64,000 bases of DNA, from contig NZ_JBGGWA010000001.1 in the NCBI RefSeq assembly GCF_041321145.1, forward strand, positions 682,001 to 746,000, written 5' to 3'. Below are positions 59,449 through 64,000 of the stretch, in pieces. Position 1 is the first letter of the stretch. Each line of letters begins with the position of its first letter. The notes beneath the pieces were generated by a model, which was not told where the DNA came from, ran no database searches, and saw nothing but the letters and a program-made list of their open reading frames with translations. Origin of the DNA: Paraburkholderia sp041321145. Lineage in GTDB: Bacteria; Pseudomonadota; Gammaproteobacteria; Burkholderiales; Burkholderiaceae. The position numbers were made by a program, and so were the translations under genes.

Positions 59449-61440
59449 ATGGCCGACCTCGCACCCAATCCACCCGATCTACGGCTCGCACGCCGGCCGG
59501 AAGTCGGCCGCATGCCGCAAGGTTCGGAGCGCGAGCAGCGTCTGCGCGACCTATGGGAAAGCGAACCTGGCTGGCGCGGCTGGCTGTCGACGGTGGACCA
59601 TAAGCGGATCGGCATGCGCTACATCGTGACCGCGTTCATCTTTCTGATCGCGGGCGGCATCGAGGCGCTCGTCATGCGCGTACAGCTTGCGCGGCCGAAC
59701 TCACATCTGATGTCGCCGGAGCAGTACAACCAGCTCTTCACGATGCACGGCATCACGATGATTTTCCTGTATGCGCTGCCGGTCCTGTCGGGATTTTCGA
59801 ACTATCTGTGGCCACTCGTGCTCGGCGCGCGCGACATGGCATTTCCACGTCTTAACGCGCTTTCATTCTGGGTCTTCCTTTTCGCGGGCATCTTTCTCTA
59901 TGCGAGCTTTCCGCTCGGTCAGGCACCCGACGCCGGCTGGTTCAATTACGTGCCGCTCTCGAGTCTCGAATACAGCACCGGGCCGAACGTCGACGTCTAC
60001 GCGCTCGGCATGGTGCTGCTCGGTGTCTCGACAACGGTTGGCTCCGTCAACTTCGTCGTCACGCTGCTGCGCATGCGCGCACCAGGCATGTCGATCGACC
60101 GGCTGCCAATCCTGGTGTGGGGCACGCTGACTGCGTCGGCGGCCAACCTGGTGGCGGTGCCCTCGGTCAGTCTTGCGTTTCTCATGTTGTGGCTCGACCG
60201 CCAGGTCGGCACGCACTTCTTCGATGTCGCCAACGGCGGCCGGCCGATGTTATGGCAGCACATGTTCTGGATCTTCGCCCATCCGTGGGTGTACGTCGTC
60301 GTGTTGCCGGCGATGGGCATCGTGTCCGATGCGCTGCCGACTTTTTGCCGCCGGCCGCTCGTGGGCTATACACCCGTGGCGATCTCCACCGTCGCCACGA
60401 TGATGATCGGTTTCGTGGTCTGGATTCATCACATGTTCGCGACAGGGATTGCGCCGCTCGCACTGGCGTTCTTTGGGGCCGCAAGCACGCTCATCTCGAT
60501 CCCGAGCGCGGTTGCCACCTTCGCGTGGATTGCAACGATCTGGCTGGGTCGCCCGGTATATCGCGTACCGTTCCTGTTTTTCGCGGGCTTCGTGCTGATG
60601 TTCGTGATTGGCGGCGTGTCCGGTGTCATGACAGCCGCGGTGCCGTTCGACTGGCAACTCACCGACACCTATTTTGTCGTGGCGCACCTGCACTACGTGC
60701 TGCTCGGCATCAACGTATTTCCCGTGCTCGGCGGCATCTATTACTGGTTTCCCAAGTTCACCGGCCGGATGACCAGTGAGCGGCTGGGCAAGCTCTCGTT
60801 CTGGGTCACCTTTATCGGCTTTAACGTCGGCTTTTTCCCGATGCATATTTCAGGTCTGCTGGGCATGCCGCGCCGAATCTATACCTACCCGGCGAACATG
60901 GGATGGGATACGACCAACATGATCACGACGATCGGCTCGTTCGTGTTCGCCCTTGGCATTCTCATCTTTCTGATCGACGTGGCAGTGAGCCTGCGGCGCG
61001 GTAAGCCGGCCGGCGACAATCCCTGGGACGGCGCGTCGCTCGAATGGTCGGTGCCGTCGCCGCCCCCGCCCTACAATTTCGCGGTCGTGCCCGTCGTGGC
61101 GAGCCGCAATCCGCTGTGGGAAGACCGGATCGGGGAGGGCGCTCGCTCAAAGCTCGATGAAGGGTTCCTGCTTGACCATGGCCGCGAGGCGCTTGGCACG
61201 ACATCGCTCGATGCGAAACCCGACATCATCCTCAAGATGCCGACAGACTCTTATGCCCCGTTCCTGCTCGGTTTATTCAGTGCATTGCTGTTTGTCGCCA
61301 TGCTGTTGCACGCCTGGATCTTCGCGGGCTTCATGGTGGCGGCATGCGGCGCGGCGATCCTGCTCTGGCTTTGGCCCGAGCGGTTGCTGATACAGCGGGA
61401 GCCGGAGACCGTGCAGGATGTGGGAGCCGGTCATGAGTGA
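59449..61440 (+). CDS. ctaD: cytochrome c oxidase subunit I, atypical proton channels
   Basis: ATG 59449 follows AAGGAAG. The 663-residue protein has the heme-copper ligands: MHGITM (low-spin heme His), AHPWVY (CuB His with cross-linking Tyr282), WIHHMFATG (CuB His pair) and VAHLHYVL (heme a3 and a His). Three residues usual in A-type oxidases differ: the glutamate of GHPEVY is Trp280, the K-channel lysine of PTGIKIF is Ala356 (IPSAVATF), and the histidine of HDTYFVV is Thr405. About twelve core helices are followed by a 150-residue extension with two extra hydrophobic segments. It should reduce oxygen, but proton pumping may be altered. Stop overlaps subunit III by 8 bases. Confidence 0.93.
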   Translation: MADLAPNPPDLRLARRPEVGRMPQGSEREQRLRDLWESEPGWRGWLSTVDHKRIGMRYIVTAFIFLIAGGIEALVMRVQLARPNSHLMSPEQYNQLFTMHGITMIFLYALPVLSGFSNYLWPLVLGARDMAFPRLNALSFWVFLFAGIFLYASFPLGQAPDAGWFNYVPLSSLEYSTGPNVDVYALGMVLLGVSTTVGSVNFVVTLLRMRAPGMSIDRLPILVWGTLTASAANLVAVPSVSLAFLMLWLDRQVGTHFFDVANGGRPMLWQHMFWIFAHPWVYVVVLPAMGIVSDALPTFCRRPLVGYTPVAISTVATMMIGFVVWIHHMFATGIAPLALAFFGAASTLISIPSAVATFAWIATIWLGRPVYRVPFLFFAGFVLMFVIGGVSGVMTAAVPFDWQLTDTYFVVAHLHYVLLGINVFPVLGGIYYWFPKFTGRMTSERLGKLSFWVTFIGFNVGFFPMHISGLLGMPRRIYTYPANMGWDTTNMITTIGSFVFALGILIFLIDVAVSLRRGKPAGDNPWDGASLEWSVPSPPPPYNFAVVPVVASRNPLWEDRIGEGARSKLDEGFLLDHGREALGTTSLDAKPDIILKMPTDSYAPFLLGLFSALLFVAMLLHAWIFAGFMVAACGAAILLWLWPERLLIQREPETVQDVGAGHE

Positions 61441-62032
61441 GCTGACGGATAGCGTGCCGGTTCTTCCGGTCGGCAGCGCGGGCAAGTTATCGAGCGGCTG
61501 GTGGGGCATGATGGCGACGGTCGCCACCGAAGCGTCGCTTTTCGGCTATCTGATTTTTTCGTATCTGTATCTCGGCTCGCAGACCGAGCTGCATTGGCCA
61601 CCCGAAGGACTGCCGAAGATCGGCATCGGCGCGCTCAATACCTGCGTGCTGCTCTCGAGTAGCGTGTTCGTGTGGCTGTGCGAGCGCATGGTGCGCCGCC
61701 GCAGGATCCGCTGGGCGGTTGCGTCGATGGCGTTTGCGATTGTGCTGGGGATCGTTTTCGTCGGCATTCAGATGAAAGAGTGGCATGACCATCCGTACGG
61801 TATCGCGACGCATCTGTACGGGTCGCTGTACTTCACGATCACCGGCTTTCACGTGATTCACGTGCTCGTCGGACTCATCGTGCTGTCGTGCCTGTTGATC
61901 TGGACGGCGTTGGGTTACTTCGATGAAAAGCGTTGTGCCGCGCTGAGAATCGGCGGCCTGTACTGGCATTTCGTCGATGTCGTGTGGCTCTTTATTTTCA
62001 CGACGCTGTATATCACGCCATTTCTCTTCTAG
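61433..62032 (+). CDS. coxC: cytochrome c oxidase subunit III
   Basis: ATG 61433 overlaps the subunit I stop. The 199-residue protein has five membrane helices and the family pattern WWGMMATVATEASLFGYLIFSYLYLG, FHVIHVLVGLIVLSCL and YWHFVDVVWLFIFTTLYI, with the lipid-binding glutamate and the terminal WHFVDVVW signature. At about 200 residues it is the short five-helix type rather than the seven-helix mitochondrial type. It belongs to the same coupled block as subunits II and I. The next small membrane protein starts 10 bases downstream. Confidence 0.93.
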   Translation: MSELTDSVPVLPVGSAGKLSSGWWGMMATVATEASLFGYLIFSYLYLGSQTELHWPPEGLPKIGIGALNTCVLLSSSVFVWLCERMVRRRRIRWAVASMAFAIVLGIVFVGIQMKEWHDHPYGIATHLYGSLYFTITGFHVIHVLVGLIVLSCLLIWTALGYFDEKRCAALRIGGLYWHFVDVVWLFIFTTLYITPFLF

Positions 62033-62042
62033 GAGCGCGACG

Positions 62043-62543
62043 ATGTTAGCCGCAGTGATTTATCAGAAAGCGCCCGAGGAGCCGACCCCGGCGGCAGCGC
62101 GGCCGGCCTCCGGCGACAAGTCCGGACGCAGGGGGCCGTATCGACGGCGCGGCGGGTCGCTGATGATGCTGTTCGGCCTGTTGGGCGCGGCCGCAGCGTG
62201 GGTCTTGCAGACGGAAATCGGCGAGACGCTCGCGGCGCAAGCGTGTTTCCCGCATCGGACCGCGCTGGCGGCGCCTCAATGGTCGTGGCTGATGTCGGCG
62301 CTGAACGTGATGAGTATCGTCGCGCTGCTGGTCGGCATCGCAGGTGTCTGGGTGGCGTGGCGAGGCTGGCGCATGACGCGCGACGCGCGCCCGGATACGG
62401 CGTCGGCCGTGTCCGACACAAGCGCGGGACGAACCCGTTTTCTGGCAACGTCAGGGCTCATACTCAGCCTGTTCTTTCTCGTCGGGCTGGTGGCGACCGG
62501 GTTGGCCGTCCTGCTCGTCTCACCGTGCAGCACGTGGCGATGA
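62043..62543 (+). CDS. small membrane protein of the oxidase operon
   Basis: ATG 62043 gives 166 residues with a basic, proline-containing N-terminus (about 38 residues) and three hydrophobic segments at about 39-56, 82-106 and 131-160. Cysteines occur in ACFPHR and SPCSTW near the outer face. I do not recognise the family. Its position between cox subunit III and the triheme cytochrome, with 10-base spacing and a 4-base overlap, makes a subunit IV-like or assembly role likely. Similar small proteins accompany unusual cox operons in Burkholderiales, as far as I recall, but no function is known. Confidence 0.7.
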   Translation: MLAAVIYQKAPEEPTPAAARPASGDKSGRRGPYRRRGGSLMMLFGLLGAAAAWVLQTEIGETLAAQACFPHRTALAAPQWSWLMSALNVMSIVALLVGIAGVWVAWRGWRMTRDARPDTASAVSDTSAGRTRFLATSGLILSLFFLVGLVATGLAVLLVSPCSTWR

Positions 62544-63889
62544 CCAACATGAACCGGATTTCGCGGCGCGCTGTTTTCGCCATGTTCGCCGTAACGATCA
62601 CGGTGATCGTACTTGGCATGTCTGTACACACCTTCGCGCAGGCAGGGTCCCCTGATGCCAGTACCGCCGCTGCGCCGACGGACCCGGCGCTGATTTCGCG
62701 CGGCGAATATCTCGCGAAGCTCGGCGACTGCGCCGGCTGCCATACCGTGCCGAAGCAGGGCGCGCCATTTGCAGGCGGCCTCGCGATGGGCTCGCCCTTC
62801 GGCACGATCTATTCGACCAACATCACACCGGACCCGCAAACCGGCATAGGCCACTACAGCTATGCGGACTTTGAGCACGCGCTGCGCGACGGCGTGGCGC
62901 CCGGCGGCAAGCGGCTCTACCCGGCCATGCCCTATGCGTCGTTTACGAAGATCAGCGACGCGGACATGCGGGCGCTGTACGCGTACTTCATGCATGGCGT
63001 GCAGCCGGTCAGCCACCGGCCGCCTGAAACGAAACTGCCGTTCCCTTTCAGCCAGCGCTGGGGCCTGGCCTTCTGGGATTTCGCATTCGTCCGGCACGGG
63101 CGCTTCACCCCGGACGACAAGCGTGACGTGCAATGGAATCGGGGCGCCTATATCGTGCAGTCGCTCGGCCACTGCGGAGCGTGTCACACGCCGCGTGGCC
63201 CCGGTTTTGAGGAGCGCGGCTATGACGAGTCGTCGAGGCTGTACCTGACAGGCGGCACTAATGATCACTGGTTCGCGCCGAACCTGACCGGCGATCCGGG
63301 TTCGGGACTTGGGCGCCTGTCGCCACGCGACATCGCTTCGTTCCTCAAGTCCGGCCACGGCGCCGATGTGCATGTGGTGACGTTCGGCAGCATGGTGCAA
63401 GTGGTCGAGGACAGCACGCAATATTTCGACGACGATGACCTGAACGCGGTCGCGCACTATCTGAAGAGCCTCCCTGCGCGCCAAAAGTCGGGTGCTTATA
63501 CCCCGAACTCGCAGAAGGCGCAGGAAACGGCGGTGTCGCTGAAGACGGGCGATGTCGAACGTCCTGGCGCCGGGCTCTATATGTCGTTCTGCGCGAAGTG
63601 TCATCAGGCCGACGGCCATGGCGTAGCGGAAAAATTTCCGGCGCTGGCAGGCAATCCCGCCGTGCTGGCGTCCGACACCTCGTCGCTGATCCGGCTCGTC
63701 CTCCAGGGCGGCAGTAGTCCGCAGACGCTGAACGGGCCGACCCATCGCAAGATGCCAGCGTTCGCGAACCAGTTCACCGACACCGAGATCGCCAGTGTGC
63801 TGAGCTTCGTGCGGACTACCTGGGGTAACGGGGCAGCGCCGGTTACGACCCGCGACGTCTCGGTGTTGCGCGGCAAGCTCAAGAAGTGA
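62540..63889 (+). CDS. triheme cytochrome c (dehydrogenase cytochrome subunit type)
   Basis: ATG 62540 overlaps the upstream stop (ATGA). The 449-residue protein has a signal peptide ending near TFAQA (35) and three c-type heme sites: CAGCH, CGACH and CAKCH, each in a domain of about 130 residues, with likely axial methionines in YPAMPYASF, FGSMVQV and RKMPAFAN. This is the layout of the cytochrome subunit of membrane-bound gluconate, sorbitol and alcohol dehydrogenases. In this operon it should link the GMC flavoprotein to the CuA site of the cytochrome oxidase. No strong C-terminal anchor is apparent, so it may be peripheral. Confidence 0.92.
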   Translation: MTNMNRISRRAVFAMFAVTITVIVLGMSVHTFAQAGSPDASTAAAPTDPALISRGEYLAKLGDCAGCHTVPKQGAPFAGGLAMGSPFGTIYSTNITPDPQTGIGHYSYADFEHALRDGVAPGGKRLYPAMPYASFTKISDADMRALYAYFMHGVQPVSHRPPETKLPFPFSQRWGLAFWDFAFVRHGRFTPDDKRDVQWNRGAYIVQSLGHCGACHTPRGPGFEERGYDESSRLYLTGGTNDHWFAPNLTGDPGSGLGRLSPRDIASFLKSGHGADVHVVTFGSMVQVVEDSTQYFDDDDLNAVAHYLKSLPARQKSGAYTPNSQKAQETAVSLKTGDVERPGAGLYMSFCAKCHQADGHGVAEKFPALAGNPAVLASDTSSLIRLVLQGGSSPQTLNGPTHRKMPAFANQFTDTEIASVLSFVRTTWGNGAAPVTTRDVSVLRGKLKK

Positions 63890-63944
63890 ATTCAGGGCGA
63901 TATTCGTCACAGTCGAAAAAGCTATCCGCACAGATGAGGCAGAA

Positions 63945-64000
63945 ATGAAAGCGAACAGAAATGGCATGACCGTCGTCATAACTGGGGCGAGCGCCGGCGT
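63945..64000 (+). CDS. SDR-family oxidoreductase (N-terminal fragment, cut by window end)
   Basis: ATG 63945 is preceded by GAGG and followed by an open frame to the window end. The 18 visible residues, ending MTVVITGASAG, contain the start of the TGxxxGxG NAD(P)-binding motif of short-chain dehydrogenases/reductases. It lies 55 bases behind the triheme cytochrome gene and is probably in the same operon. Nothing can be said of its substrate. Confidence 0.75.
   Translation, partial: MKANRNGMTVVITGASAG

Overview
The window is GC-rich DNA from a Betaproteobacterium, most probably of the Burkholderiales (Paraburkholderia/Burkholderia/Caballeronia type). This rests on the DUF3348-DUF802-OmpA-DUF2894 cassette at the left edge, the LysR-heavy single-gene regulation, frequent GTG starts and the general gene repertoire. 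It is an inference from remembered gene content, not a database match. No rRNA, tRNA, CRISPR array, insertion sequence or phage gene was seen. Both ends cut a gene.

Layout: (1) 2-4019, a tight four-gene cassette whose two central products look like a MotA/TolQ-type channel with a very long helical tail and a MotB/OmpA-type partner, an architecture like the ZorAB motor of Zorya defence systems. (2) 4085-13203, small metabolic units: a cupin divergent from a LysR regulator, a secreted alpha/beta hydrolase, a LysR regulator divergent from an Old Yellow Enzyme and an MFS carrier, a PAP2 phosphatase and an M20 amidohydrolase. (3) 13356-16221, an arsenic operon (arsR, ACR3-type arsB, arsC, a small conserved protein) with a good ArsR-type operator, next to an Ogt-type DNA repair methyltransferase. 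(4) 16464-20713, a leucine-rich-repeat/protein-kinase fusion, an orphan sugar-binding protein and a lipoprotein phosphodiesterase.

(5) 21104-51776 is the most remarkable part. A seven-gene operon encodes two multicopper-oxidase-like proteins, a 2728-residue secreted mosaic protein, a small exported protein, two LolA-like paralogues and a cytochrome c/periplasmic-binding-protein fusion. It is followed by a lytic transglycosylase, a NarL-type response regulator, a soluble PAS histidine kinase, a SCO-type copper chaperone, a second NarL-type regulator and an eleven-gene type II secretion operon. The two oxidases carry complementary copper-ligand motifs: the first keeps HxxHxH plus HCH-H-M in its N-terminal domain only, the second keeps HxxHxH plus HSH in its C-terminal domain only. 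This suggests a split, heteromeric multicopper oxidase. A shared sequence element precedes the oxidase operon and the secretion operon. The working model is a regulated, copper-dependent extracellular oxidation system with its own secretion machine, possibly for Mn(II) or a phenolic substrate.

(6) 52186-64000 is one long operon: a ThDP enzyme of the pyruvate-oxidase type, an enolase-superfamily dehydratase, an internally duplicated membrane protein, a gluconate-dehydrogenase-subunit-3-like protein, a GMC flavoprotein, cytochrome c oxidase subunits II, I and III, a small membrane protein, a triheme cytochrome c and the start of an SDR dehydrogenase. Together these look like a self-contained oxidation chain from a sugar or alcohol to oxygen. 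The oxidase subunit I lacks the usual D-channel glutamate and K-channel lysine.
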